Below are positions 14,157 through 24,204 of a stretch of DNA of 64,000 nt, piece by piece; positions within the stretch are counted from its first letter, which is position 1; the number at the start of each line of letters is the position of its first letter. The notes below the pieces were generated by a model, which searched no databases, was not told where the DNA came from, and worked only from the letters and a program-made list of their open reading frames with translations. The translations under genes and the position numbers were made by a program. This DNA comes from Alligator mississippiensis (taxonomy: Eukaryota; Chordata; Crocodylia; Alligatoridae). The stretch is taken from positions 347,484,203 to 347,548,202 of the forward strand of contig NC_081824.1 in NCBI RefSeq assembly GCF_030867095.1, read 5' to 3'.

Positions 14157-14176
14157 TATGCCTCTCGGCCAATCTG
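14157..14176 (-). promoter_or_regulatory. TGFBRAP1: Exon 2 5' UTR and splice acceptor
   Basis: On the minus strand a pyrimidine-rich tract (TTTCTTTCTCCCTCCCCAAG) runs into CAG at 14,176-14,174, followed by 17 nt of leader and the ATG. This is a textbook 3' splice site. It implies that at least one noncoding exon lies upstream. Confidence 0.85.
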
Positions 14177-15373
14177 CTTGGGGAGGGAGAAAGAAAAAGC
14201 AATTTACTTAAACCCAGACAAATGCAAGAGCAAACATGAAAGCAGGTAATTAACAGTGACCAGCACAGAACTTCAGATTATTAACATTTTTAGAACTAAC
14301 TAGAAAACACAATAGAATGGATATTATGCTTACGGAAGCCTCTATGTGCTTGAACAAAATACAGCAGTAACAGTAGTAAGTCAGAGAGAAAACAGAACTT
14401 GAGAACTCTGTTAAAAGGAAATTGCAGAGAGTTAGGAGTTGGAAGCCGGGGCACTGAGGAAAGGAACACTTCACTAGTGCCAATCCCTTAAACATTCAAA
14501 ATGTTTAAACGCACGCAACACACTAGGAGTCTCAGGTGCAAATGCAGTCCAATTAAATAAAAAGCGAGTCCCACTGCCTTCCACTGACTCTTAGATGTTA
14601 AGACACGGTTATTTGCAAGACTTGGCTCCTACCAAAATTCCACAAGTGCCTTGTACTTGCATCCTATAAGACAAATTAATCTGTATTGCAGACTTCAAAT
14701 TTAAAGCAGTGGACCTAGACTATCATAATGATTCAGACAAACTTGCTTCTTCTGTTCATTTGCATATCCTGACAAGATGAAGATAATACCCTCTGCTATT
14801 AAGATATTGTGCATCAAGGGGAGGATACAGTGTAGTCAACAAGGAACTTCAGCAGCCATGTATGCATTTAACATGTACTGATGATTCAACACACACAACT
14901 TTGCAAAAAAAAAAAAAGAGTCTTCAGGGACTTAATACATTGAAACAGCACATGTAAGGGAAGGGCAGAACAATGGGAGCCTTTTAGTTAAAGCATAACT
15001 TTTTTGACAGCGTAATTGTCTGCTGCAACTGTGTAAATGAGCATGTCTCCAAATTGCTATACGGTTACTTTCTGGTTTTATATCTGTAATGTGGAGCTTC
15101 CAACTGGCCACTAGTGCAAGACAAAAGCAACAAAGGAAACTTAGTATGCATTTTCATGTAACAGTATATTATTTTTGGGCACTATAAAAGTAGCTGTTTA
15201 AGGCATCCTAGGAACTAAAAACCCACAGATAGATATGCAAACTAGTTGACTATAACAGCCATTAATTTCTTTGTAAGAATTTCAGGTGGATGTTGCATGA
15301 TGAAACTCTTTAAAAAAAAAAAAATGAAGACTACAGCTGTACAGTAAGTTTACCGTACAAGGATGCTGTGTTG

Positions 15374-15621
15374 CTCTAGAACAGTGGTTCTCAACCTTTC
15401 TAGGCTTGAGGCATTCGTTGGCAAATTGATAACTCTTAGTTTTCACTCATTTTTTGACAACAGAAACATAATAAAGCTTTTTCTGTTGCAAAGAACTCAG
15501 AAAAACCATAACTATGGATTTCTATTTGACATCTCTGGGTTTATTTTGAGTCAGTCATGCTTGTAAACCTAACAAGGTTTGTGAAGCCCTGTTGTAACCT
15601 CGTGGTTGAGAATCTCTAGAA
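15374..15621. mobile_element. Nonautonomous hAT element (MITE) with 8-bp target-site duplication
   Basis: The left terminal repeat CAGTGGTTCTCAACC begins at 15,382, and the right end carries the inverted GGTTGAGAAT ending at 15,613. Identical 8-bp copies of CTCTAGAA flank it (15,374-15,381 and 15,614-15,621), the target-site length expected of hAT transposases. The last five bases of the right terminal repeat seem to be missing. The 232-bp body is AT-rich with no coding capacity. Related copies lie at 20,113-20,353 and 31,602-31,934. It is in TGFBRAP1 intron 1. Confidence 0.8.
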
Positions 15622-16693
15622 TCAAAACTGCAAACATGGCTAGAGGCTTGTTCTGTTTGTCATCCAGCAGTGCTAATCAACCTGTTCAAAGTGCAGCACA
15701 GAGGTAGTTACACAGCTTCTTGTTTGGGAGACAACCTTTCCAGAGTGCTATAGTCTGCTTGAGGGCAGTGCTGCCAGGGAAAGTATGCTTACTGTCTAAA
15801 CAAGATTAAACATCCTCACTGCTGGTGTAAGAGGAGTGCTTTATTACAGGTCACTGTAACCAAAATTTAAATTTATAGATTCCAAGGTAGTAAAACACAG
15901 CTACATATATTCATGCTACATGAAGGCTTTCAAAATTAGTTTTTAAATAAAAGCCAAATCTTAATTTCAGTGTTTAGGCTGAATTTAGTTAGGGCCAAAA
16001 AAATGCAACACTCACAACCCACACCGAATGGTAACTTTGGACAAAGGTTAAGAATCATTCAAACCCTCAGTAACACTTACATTTTAATGGAAAGTGGTCA
16101 GTTACATTGGGGGGGGGGGAGGGTGTCAAATGCATTGTTATTTCTGCCTTCTCTATTTAATTATCTACATGTGCAGTTTCCATGCTTGCCCATAAAATAC
16201 ACAGCATAGTAATTAAAAAAAAAAAAAAAAATCAAAGAGTTACCTATAAAACATTCATTGAATGCAGCAGTCAACACCACTGAGGTTATGAAAATTCTTG
16301 CCAAAACCACGTTAGCAGTATTTTTTATATGAAATCTCTGCCAAATACACTTGCCCTCTCACAGAGGAAATAACACCAGGGGTATGAATGGATATTTAAT
16401 GCTTGTTTCACATAGTCATCATCAACAGGTGTTGGTACATAAGGCACTTGAGCTGATGTCCTCCTTAGCACTCTAAGTATCAGGAGACCAAGCATTTATG
16501 GCTTTGAATCAACTAGCACTAACTAGCTTCTCCTACACTTCTTTAGGACTGCCAGCAAGCAACTCTCCCAAATGCTTCGCAGAACTAGTGGGGAAGAAGC
16601 ATAGGTCAGAAAGGCAGAATGGGACAGTTATATTTATAGTTATATTGTATAATTATAACAGTATATATTGTATAACAGTTGTATTGTATAACC

Positions 16694-16783
16694 TTTTGTT
16701 ATCCTTAATTCTGGTCGCTAGCTCTAGTTCTGCCAAGGCAGAGACGGAACTAGGGCTGGTGACCAGAATTAAGGATAACAAAA
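16694..16783. repeat. Imperfect inverted repeat at the 5' edge of a CR1 copy
   Basis: The 41 bp at 16,694-16,734 are the reverse complement, with a gap of about 6 bp and a few mismatches, of the CR1 sequence at 16,737-16,783, separated by two bases. The leftmost piece is therefore an inverted copy of the first bases of the CR1 body. This resembles a twin-priming or foldback event at insertion. An AT-rich stretch with repeated TATTGTATAA precedes it. Confidence 0.75.
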
Positions 16784-18577
16784 AGTCTTTTTTCAAATAC
16801 ATAGGAACTAAGAAGAAACCACTAACCACCAAGGTGGAGCCCCTACAGGACAGGCTTGGCAATCTGGTGATTGCAGTAAAGGAAAAAGCTGATCTCTTCA
16901 ACAAGTTCTCTGCCTCCATATTTCTGAGCAGGGACCAGGACAACTCCCCCACTAGGATTACAGACAGGCTCAGGGGACAACGCCATGCCTAGGGTCAAGG
17001 ACGATTTAGTCAGGGAACTCATGGAGGGGTAGGATGTATTTAAATCAGCAGGTCCAGGTGCTCTTCATCCGAGGGTACTGAGGAAATTGGCAGAGGTCAT
17101 AGCAGGGCCCCTGGCATGGCTGTATGAGCGCTCGTGGTGCTCTGGCCAGTCCCAGAGGACTGGAAAAGGGCCAATGTGGTCCCCATTTACAAGGAAGGGA
17201 GAAAGGAGGACCCGGGTAACTATAGGCCAGTTAGTATCACCTCAGTCCTTGGGAAGACCTTTGAGAAAATTATCAAGGAACACATCTGTGGGGGCCCAGC
17301 ACAGGAGGTAACGCTCAGGGGCAACCAACACAGGTTCACTGCTGGCAGATCCTGCCTGACTAACCTTGTTTCCTTTTACAATCAGGCCAAAGTCCTTGGA
17401 TGAGGGCACTGAGGTGAATGTTATCTACCTGGACTTCAAAAAGGCCTTTGACACTGTTTCTCACCTCATTCTCATAAAAAAAACCTAGGCGACTGCAGCA
17501 TTGATGCCTACACAGTCAGATGGGTGACAAATTGGCTCAATGGTCACACCCAGAGAGTGGCGGTGGACGGATCTTTTTCGACCTGGAGGGATGTGGGCAG
17601 TGGAGTTCCCCAGGGCTCGGTCCTCGGGCCTGTGTTATTCAACACCTTTATCAGTGACTTGGAGATGGGCATGAAAAGCACACTGTGCAAATTCGCTGAT
17701 GACACAAAGATGTGGGGAGAAGTGAGCACACTGGAGGGGAGGGACAGAATCCAACTAGATCTAGACAAGTTACAGAGGTGAGCGGATGAGAATGGAATGG
17801 AATTCAACACAGACAAGTGCAAGGCGCTGCATCTAGGAAGCAGGAACCTGCAACATACCTATAGGCTGGAAAACACCATGCTCAACAACACAGAGGCTAA
17901 AAGGGATCTTGGAGTCATTGTTGACTCCAGAATGGACATCAGCCGCCAATGCGAGGAAGCATTCAGTAAGGCTAACTGCACCCTGTCATGCATCTACAGA
18001 TGCATCACAAGCAGGTCCAGGGAGGTGATCCTTACCCTTTATGCAGTGCTGGTCAGGCCACAGTTGGAGTACTGCGTCCAGTTCTGGGTGCCGCACTTCA
18101 AAAGGGACGTGTCTAGCATTGAGAGGGTCCAGAGGAGGGCCACTCGCATGGTCAGGGGGCAGCAGGCCAGGCCCTATGAAGATAGACTAAAGGGCCTGAA
18201 TCTATTCAGCCTCCACAAGAGAAGGCTGAGAGGGGATCTGGTGCCCGTCTATAAACTCACCAGGGGAGACCAGAGGAAAATAGGTGAGGGCTCTGTTCTC
18301 CCAGGCACCACCTGGGATAACAAGGAATAATGGCCACAAATTGATTAAGAGCAGGTTCAGGCTTGATATCAGGAGGCATTACTTTATGGTTAGGGCTGTC
18401 AGGCTCTGGAATGGGCTTCCAAGGGAGGTGGTGCTCTCCCCTACCTTGGGAGTCTTTAAGAGGAGGCTAGATAGGTATCTGGCTAGTTTGCTATGATCCC
18501 AGCACTTGATCCCGCCCAGGGCAGGGGGTCAGACTTGATGACCTGTTCAGGTACCTTCCAACTCTAGAAACTATGGA
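16737..18577 (+). pseudogene. CR1 LINE copy A, 5'-truncated, decayed ORF2
   Basis: Broken frames encode the CR1 reverse transcriptase in order: the linker LGLVTRIKDNKKSFFKYIG, the fingers segment NYRPVSITSVLGK, DFKKAFDTV, GVPQGSVLGPVLF, the catalytic box KFADDTKMWGE, and the C-terminal LEYCVQFWVPHFKRD. The copy ends with [20 protein letters not shown] and [20 protein letters not shown]. At least four frameshifts or stops separate the pieces, so it is inactive. The 3' tail ends near the CTATGG at 18,572. The endonuclease and ORF1 are absent. It lies antisense in TGFBRAP1 intron 1. Confidence 0.92.
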
Positions 18578-18740
18578 ACATGGGTGGCAGGCCTGGCCAC
18601 CCAGCACAATGCAGCGGCCAGAGCTGTCACCCACCTGTGGGCCATTATTTATTCACTTGGTGGGCACCTACCTACAGGCTGCACCTAATCAGTTAGCAGG
18701 GTAGATCTGGCCCCCAGGCCATATTTTGCCCACCCCTGAC
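18578..18740. repeat. hAT-like fragment (right end)
   Basis: The segment ends GGCCATATTTTGCCCACCCCTG, whose reverse complement starts CAGGGGTGGGCAAAATATGG, a hAT-type terminus also seen on the element at 26,023-26,545. It lies directly behind the tail of CR1 copy A, and the left end cannot be separated from it. Confidence 0.5.
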
Positions 18741-18881
18741 ACAGAAGGCCACAAGTAATGACTACTAGTCAACATGTATCAAGCAGAGGTAAAAATAGGC
18801 AAAATAATAACCCCTGGGAACATCTATCCAAATATTTCAAAACTGGTGGCACTTTTACACGTGATCTGGAGGTTGGAGGGG

Positions 18882-18926
18882 GTGCTTTAATTAGAGTGGC
18901 TCTGGGAGCTGCTCTAATTAAAGCAC
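18882..18926. repeat. Perfect 15-bp inverted repeat in a probable MITE
   Basis: GTGCTTTAATTAGAG at 18,882-18,896 and its exact reverse complement at 18,912-18,926 flank a 15-nt spacer. The surrounding 18,840-19,040 sequence has the look of a short DNA-transposon derivative. I cannot assign the family. Confidence 0.55.
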
Positions 18927-19102
18927 TGCCGCATCTTGCGCATCAGCATTCCCATGCTTCAAAATGGTGGCGATTAATTGAATCTCCTCTGACACTGCAA
19001 TTACACCATGTCAGAGCAGCCTCAGAGCTTGTGTACAGGCACCCTGGGTGACTAAAGGAAAGCTGGAAAAAATGGTTTATAAAATATCTAAAATAAAAGC
19101 AG

Positions 19103-19217
19103 GGGAAGCTATGCCAGACTGAGTGTCTCAGTCTTGTCTGATCCTATAAACTAAACAAGTCCAACCTGGGCTAGTACTTGGATGGGAGACCAATTTGGAA
19201 TGCAAGGCACTACAGAC
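19103..19217 (+). pseudogene. 5S rRNA-derived sequence (pseudogene or head of a 5S-derived SINE)
   Basis: Over about 115 bp the order of elements follows vertebrate 5S rRNA: a GCTATGCCA start (5S GCCATACCA), TCTTGTCTGATC, an AACTAAACAAGTC block in the box A region (5S AGCTAAGCAGGGTC), CTGGGCTAGTACTTGGATGGGAGACC, TGGAAT, and a final GGCACTACAGAC (5S GGTGCTGTAGGC). Box C, GGATGGGAGACC at 19,180-19,191, is perfect, while box A and the terminal stem are changed. No T-run terminator follows the end. A diverged pseudogene is the simplest reading, and a 5S-headed SINE is the alternative. It lies in TGFBRAP1 intron 1, antisense to the gene. Confidence 0.82.
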
Positions 19218-20112
19218 AGGAGTCATGGGTCACATTAAGACAATGCAAATAATCAGAGAACAGAAACTAAAACAAGCAGCAACATTATTTAGGCCTGGGG
19301 TCACTGCTGAGCTGACAGCTGGGAAGAAGTAAAAGTGACCACACCAGAGATGATGAACCACCCAAGCTTCAGTTTAAATCAGGATACCTGGCTTTCAGAG
19401 GTAGTGAGTATCTTCTCTTTGGACTCTTGAAATGAATCTGGGATGCAGATTTGAAAAAATTGGTTTAAGTGACCTAGACACACAAACATTTAAAAATAGT
19501 ACACTTACAAACGTCTGGTTTGCCTTCTAACAGTGAGAACAGTCACACAAAGAAAGATATTAGACAGAGGCATTGCAAAGGTTTGTCTGATTGTGCTGTT
19601 TGTTACCTTGTATTTGCATGGAGAGCGACCTAGATTGATTAGCAATTTATAGTCGATCAAAAGATGCGTGTCCCTGAATGGACAGCAGTATTTTAAAATA
19701 GCAGAATTCTTAACTGATAGTTGCTAACATAAATCTGGTCCAATTTAAGCTCTTATGCGAGGGGAAAAAAATAGAGAATTGCTGTCATGTTTGGTTATAT
19801 AATTTTCTAGAAAGTACCTATAAAAATACCAAATTAAGGGCTTATCTGGGCCATTTTAGAAATCCTGCTTTGCTTGGAATTTAAATTAGGCTTTTTACCT
19901 TAGACAATCGAAACAAGCTCCAGAAAAGAAATTACTCAGGGTAAAATGATAATACAAGTTTCTGGACAAAGTAAAGTAGGCACATTCTCCTACAAGGTTA
20001 TCAAAAGCGGAGCATAATGTATTCAACAAGTGAGTACTGAAGCCAAGTTTGGTGTCAAAACAAAAGGCTGAAAAACACCCCGCAGGCTAGAATGCAAAGC
20101 TTACCCCTAGGG

Positions 20113-20353
20113 CAGTGGTTCTCAACCTTTCTGGACTTGATGCAGGCCTCCCTAACTTTTGTTACTGAGCAGCACCTCATTTCAGGAACTAATGCAATCA
20201 TTCCCGTGCTAACCTCCTTGTAGAGATGCCAGGCAGTGGGGGCAGGGCAGCTGGCACAAGCCTGAGCCTGAATTTGTTTCCTCATGTCTTGCAGCATCCT
20301 ACAAAAGTATCTCAGGGCACCTCAGCACGCTGCAGCACCCCGAGAATCACATC
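20113..20353. repeat. hAT MITE copy, degenerate
   Basis: It starts CAGTGGTTCTCAACC at 20,113, exactly like the element at 15,382. The interior GCAGCATCC...GGCACCTCAGCACGCTGCAGCACCC and the end GAGAATCAC match the right part of the related copy at 31,602-31,934. No clear target-site duplication was found. Confidence 0.6.
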
Positions 20354-20399
20354 TCTCAGGACTCCAGGCTGCCCTTCCTACCTGAAGGTGCACATGAAG

Positions 20400-21715
20400 T
20401 TCCTGTAGCCCCAGGAGGGAAAAAATAATATGTGCCTCACTGGGGGAGCTATACACTTCTGATCTTGACCAAATCTTAGTGCCAAAAGTTCCAGTATAAA
20501 AGGAACTTGACCCACATCCTGCAGGACCCTCCCCACACCCCCCCGGGCTGTTTTCCTGTCACTGGCCTGCTCATGATCCTCCCCCTCTATGCGACATTGT
20601 TCAGGCTGCAGTTGGAGTACTGCGTCCAGTTCTGGGTGCCGCACTTCAGGAGGGATGTGGATAACCTGGAGAGGGTCCAGAGGAGGGCCACTTGCATGAT
20701 CAGGGGGCAGCAGGGCAGGCCCTACGAGGAGAGGCTATGGGATCTGAACCTGTTCAGCCTCCACAAGAGAAGGCTGAGAGGGGATCTGGTAGCCATCTAT
20801 AAACTTGCCAAGGGGGACCAGCAGGCAATGGGAGAGTCCCTGTTCTCCCGAGCACTACCAGGAGTAACAAGGAATAACGGCCATAAAAGTTGACTGAGAG
20901 CAGATTTAGGCTAGACATCAGGAGGCGCTACTTCACAGTCAGGGTGCCTAGGATCTGGAACCAACTTCCAAGGGAAGTGGTGCTTGCTCCTACCTTGGGG
21001 GTCTTCAAAAGGAAGCTAGGCAATCACCTTGCTGGGGTTGTTTGACCCCAGTACTCTTTCCTGCCATGGCAGGGGGTCAGACTTGATGATCTGCTCAGGT
21101 CCCTTCTGACCCTACCAACTATGAAACTATGTCTCTGGGCAGAGTTTCACTGGGCAGCATCTACTGACTCCCTTGACTTTAATTAGAGGGCCAGTGGGCC
21201 CTGGCTGGTGTTTTCTGCTCAGTGTCACCACTTGGAGCACTTGTTTTAAACCTGTGACCTCACTCCCATCCCTGTTTTCTATTTAGTTGCTCTCCAAACT
21301 CAGCTGATGTGTCCCCAGGGGGCTCCCTAATAAGGGAGGCTTGTAGTTCTTCCTTGATGGACCCAAGCCCATGATCCATGAGGCACATCAAAAAGCCTGT
21401 GCTACACAGGACTCCCAGTGACTTTGGGGCTGTTTTCCTGTCCCTTGTCTGATCACATCTCCAGGCAGAATTTCACTGGACAAATCCACTGGCTCTTTGG
21501 ACTCATCTGAGGACCAGTGGGTACTGGCTGATGTGCTCTACTCAGTCCCCACCTTGGAGGGCTTGTTATAAAACTCTGACCCTCACTCCTATCCGTTTTG
21601 TTTTTCAGGTGTCCCAAGTAATCAGGTAGTGTGTCCTTAGCATCTTCCCTTATTAAGGGAGGCTTATAGCTTTACTTGGTTGGCTCATGTTTCCCTATGA
21701 CACATTAAGAAACCA
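20400..21715. repeat. Tandem array of ~327-bp units, split by CR1 copy B
   Basis: GGGCAGAGTTTCACTGG at about 21,137 recurs as AGGCAGAATTTCACTGG at about 21,464, and later parts of each unit also match (GCTGGTGTTTTCTGCTCAG versus GCTGATGTGCTCTACTCAG; AATAAGGGAGGCTTGTAG versus ATTAAGGGAGGCTTATAG). The period is about 327 bp. The left flank of CR1 B (GGGCTGTTTTCCTGTCACTGG) matches GGGCTGTTTTCCTGTCCCTTG near 21,427, so CR1 B landed inside the array. The unit has no coding content that I recognise. Confidence 0.7.
20570..21132 (+). pseudogene. CR1 LINE copy B, 3' fragment
   Basis: The frame at 20,579-20,893 encodes the C-terminal end of CR1 ORF2: LEYCVQFWVPHFRRDVDNLE, RVQRRATCMIRGQQGRPYEE, and the RRLRGDLVAIYKLAKGDQQ stretch. 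A shifted frame then gives the RRRYFTVR- and [18 protein letters not shown] end, followed by the CR1 tail with ACCAACTATGAAACTATG at about 21,114-21,132. It is 5'-truncated and frameshifted. It is inserted into a tandem array of about 327-bp units, splitting one unit. Confidence 0.9.
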
Positions 21716-21879
21716 GTGTCCTCCAGGGGGGCGCTACCACTTTCCTATGCTGCTGGCTGGTAGGCCACGGAGCAACAAGAGTCCTGAGTCACTGCTTTCC
21801 CCACCTCCACCTGGACCAAGCCTCCCTCCCCTCTTGGGGGAGTGGGAGGCTTCCTGCACTTGTGTTGCACAGGGGCAGA

Positions 21880-22245
21880 GAGCATCCACTGAAAGGGAGA
21901 GGCTAGGCCTATTCAGATTAGAAAAAGATGCTTGAGGAGAAACATGAGAAGGCTTTACAAAACACTAAATAGCAAAGAGAAAGTAAATAGGGATTTATGA
22001 CTTACTATCTTGCACAATTCAAGACCTAGGGGCCATAAAACAAAACTAGTATGTAGTAAGTTTCAAACTAAGAGGAAGTTTATTTTCCCCCCCACACAGT
22101 GTATAACTGAAGTCTGGACCTCACTGCCACTGGATGTGATGGAGGTTGACGAGTCTAGCCAGATTTAAAAAGGGATTGGACAAATTCTTGGAAGAAAGGG
22201 GCATCGGGAGCTACTGAGCAGGGGAGTTAGGGATACAGCCTCTAA
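21880..22245 (+). pseudogene. Old LINE fragment (CR1-clade, distinct family), ORF2 C-terminus
   Basis: The sequence encodes LGLFRLEKDA and, after frameshifts, pieces resembling the C-terminal CR1-clade pattern: a short-repeat region followed by VWTSLPLDVMEV and FKKGLDKFLEERG-like words. The wording differs clearly from the seven larger CR1 copies, so it belongs to an older family. A C-run at 22,089 breaks it further. It is noncoding today. Confidence 0.55.
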
Positions 22246-22679
22246 ACTGGACCTTCCTAGACTCAACCTGCTGGGGACTGGAAAAGGAACAATGAAAAAT
22301 AAAACCCTGGTCACACCCAGTTCATTCTCCCTTTCAGCAACTGCTCTCTGCTGCCACGTGACACAGGCCTATTTGACACATACTGGGAACACGGGCATTA
22401 TGCCGCCAGATCAACAGTGAGCCCCTCTGTTAATACAAAGGGTGAGTGGATATTTATCGACTGAATTTGTGGCACAAATAAAAGACAACACGTGGTCGAG
22501 AGTGAAGGTCAAAAGATCAGGGAGTGCAGGGGGGGAGGGGCACGCAGAGCACCGTGCCCACTGGCCCTCAAATGAGTGCAAGGAATCAGCAGATGCTGCA
22601 CAGAGACGTAAAGGGACAAGGGACAAGAAAACAGCCACACAACACTCGGAGGGCCTGCCAGGGGCTCCTTCCTGGACAG

Positions 22680-23265
22680 ACATACTGCCAGCTTGGGGAG
22701 GGGCGGGACAAGACTGGCCGGGGCGGGCCCCGCCCCACCCGACGCCGACCGCCTCTCTCCAACGCTGCCGCATCCCTCCGCCCCCCCTGGGGTGCGGACG
22801 TGACGGGCCCCGCCCCGCGCTCACCGGCCGGGGCTGCCCGCGCCGACGTCTCCGGCCTGCCTCCGCTCCCAGTCGCTGCTGCTCAGCCGGCCCGGCTCCC
22901 GCGCAGCTCCGGGCCCCCCGCACCCTGGCGGCGGCTCAGGGCCTGTTCGCGGCGGCCGAGCCCCGAATCGCAGCTTCCGCTGGGGGCGGTTCCATTTCCG
23001 GTCACGTGGGAGGCGCCGGCTTGGCCCCGTAATTGACAGCGGAAGGGGCGGGGCTGGCGCCAAAGAGTGGGATGGAACCCGCCCATGGGGTGGTCAGGCA
23101 GGGTGCGAAGCGCGAGGGTTGAGGGCTGCGCACGGCGGTTTCCGCCCATGTACCCGCCCCGTCCCCACGTGCGCCTATGGTCTCGGGGCCTGTGCGTGCG
23201 CCCGCCGAGGCTCGGCCCCGGACAGGTCCGGCAAACTCCTGTGCGGGCCAGTAGGGTCACGTGTC
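22680..23265. promoter_or_regulatory. TGFBRAP1: CpG island and promoter of TGFBRAP1 with three CACGTG boxes
   Basis: The region is dense in CpG and holds GC boxes (GGGGCGGGGC near 23,046), an ETS-type TTTCCGG at 22,995 and E-box CACGTG at 23,003-23,008, 23,166-23,171 and 23,258-23,263. The first reads GTCACGTGGG and the third GTCACGTGTC, each one or two bases away from the TFEB/TFE3 CLEAR consensus GTCACGTGAC. It has no TATA box. The transcription start is inferred to lie near 22,990-23,040 on the minus strand. Open frames on both strands here reflect GC content. Confidence 0.7.
22825..22990 (-). other. TGFBRAP1: Probable noncoding exon 1 of TGFBRAP1
   Basis: On the minus strand GCCCCGGCCG is followed by GTGAGCG at 22,824 downward, a strong splice donor within the CpG island. 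Exon 2 has a clear acceptor 17 nt before the ATG, so a 5' noncoding exon is required, and this donor is the best candidate. The right boundary (transcription start) is a guess. Confidence 0.55.
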
Positions 23266-23278
23266 CTCATTGTTAGTA

Positions 23279-23454
23279 TTGTTATTATCATTCAGGTATC
23301 CAGGTCGTAGTGCTATTGGTCTAGAGAAAAAGGCAATCAGGACTCGTAGTAGGGATGATATCTTTTATTAGACCAACAAGATTTTTGCAAAAATCTTGTT
23401 GGTCTAATAAAAGATATCATCTCTTCTATGAGTTCTGATTGTTATTATCATTCA
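23279..23454. mobile_element. Palindromic insertion flanked by 16-bp direct repeats
   Basis: A 144-bp segment (23,295-23,438) is flanked by identical 16-bp copies of TTGTTATTATCATTCA (23,279-23,294 and 23,439-23,454). Within it, 23,354-23,421 is a perfect 68-bp palindrome with no spacer. With four mismatches the arms extend to 23,334-23,441, or 54 bp each. The arm sequence (TTGGTCTAATAAAAGATATC) belongs to the dispersed repeat also seen at 10,690-10,850. A retroposed repeat inserted with an inverted copy of itself is the likeliest origin. The flanks lie in simple ATT/ATC sequence, so the direct repeat could be chance. Confidence 0.75.
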
Positions 23455-24200
23455 TCATCATAATAATTTCATCCTCATATTGCTGTTACTGTCATCACTA
23501 TTATTTCATCATATTGCTAAGACTATTGTGGTTATTATGTAATTCTTATTTCAATATTTGTTATTATTTTGCTATTATTTATTATTATAATTATTGCTGT
23601 TGGCATTTTTATCCTATTACCATAATTATTATGATTTGTATTATTACCACTATTATTTCTATTATCACTACCAACTATTATTTTATCATTATTATTATGA
23701 TTGTTGTTATTATTCCTGTTATGACTATTATTTCATCATTAAATTATCACTGCTGTTGTTATAATTTCATTGTTATCATTCTTGTTTATTATTTCATTAT
23801 TATTGTTGATCCCTTATTTCATCACATCGCTATGACTATTGCTGTTATTGCAATGATTTCATTATTTTTGTTCTTAATCACTTATTTCATCACATCGCTA
23901 TGACTATTGTTATGGTAATTACTTATTACATATTGCCATTCTTATTTCATCATAATTATTGTTGTTATAACTATTATTTGAACATTATATTATTACCATT
24001 ATTGTTGTTATCACTATTTTAATATTATATTATTGACATTATTGTTACTATTTCTATTATTATTACTGCTATTATTTCATCGTTATGTTATCACTACTAT
24101 TATAATTTCTCATTGTCATTTTTTGTTATTTCACCATTATTTATTATTGTAGTTATTTTATCATTATAGTTTCATCATCCTTATGTTGTTTTTATTATTT
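23439..24200. repeat. Degenerate ATT/ATC trinucleotide microsatellite, about 760 bp
   Basis: The stretch is almost wholly TTATTA, TTATCA and TTTCATCA words, with longer internal repeats such as TTATTTCATCACATCGCTATGACTATTG near 23,816-23,843 and 23,881-23,908. The long open frame at 23,439-23,903 is only a read of this low-complexity tract and is rich in Ile, Tyr and Ser. Confidence 0.85.
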
Positions 24201-24204
24201 TGGT

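Larger units (their letters stand above)
1..22990 (-). other. TGFBRAP1: TGFBRAP1 gene, 5' half (gene span, truncated by window edge)
   Basis: The protein joined across exons 2-4 matches the N-terminus of TGF-beta receptor-associated protein 1 as I know it from mammals. In established knowledge it is the metazoan Vps3-like subunit of CORVET, a Rab5 effector complex that tethers early endosomes, and it also binds TGF-beta receptors and SMAD4. The visible exons are a probable noncoding exon 1 (22,825-22,990), exon 2 (13,472-14,173), exon 3 (7,926-8,120) and exon 4 (7,010-7,164). Introns 1-3 are 8,651, 5,351 and 761 bp, all GT-AG. Intron 4 is at least 7,009 bp and leaves the window. Residues 1-345 of a protein usually near 860 aa are encoded here. 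The C-terminal clathrin-repeat-like half is not present. Confidence 0.93.

Noticed and set aside
19103..19217. A functional 5S rRNA gene
   Set aside because: Box A and the terminal stem are altered and no T-run terminator follows, so expression is unlikely.
22411..23276. Several long overlapping open frames on both strands
   Set aside because: They lie in the TGFBRAP1 CpG island, where stop codons are rare by composition. They are Pro/Arg/Ala-rich and contradict the splice structure.
23439..23903. A 154-codon open frame in the + strand
   Set aside because: It is only a translation of the ATT/ATC microsatellite, rich in Ile, Tyr and Ser, with no domain.
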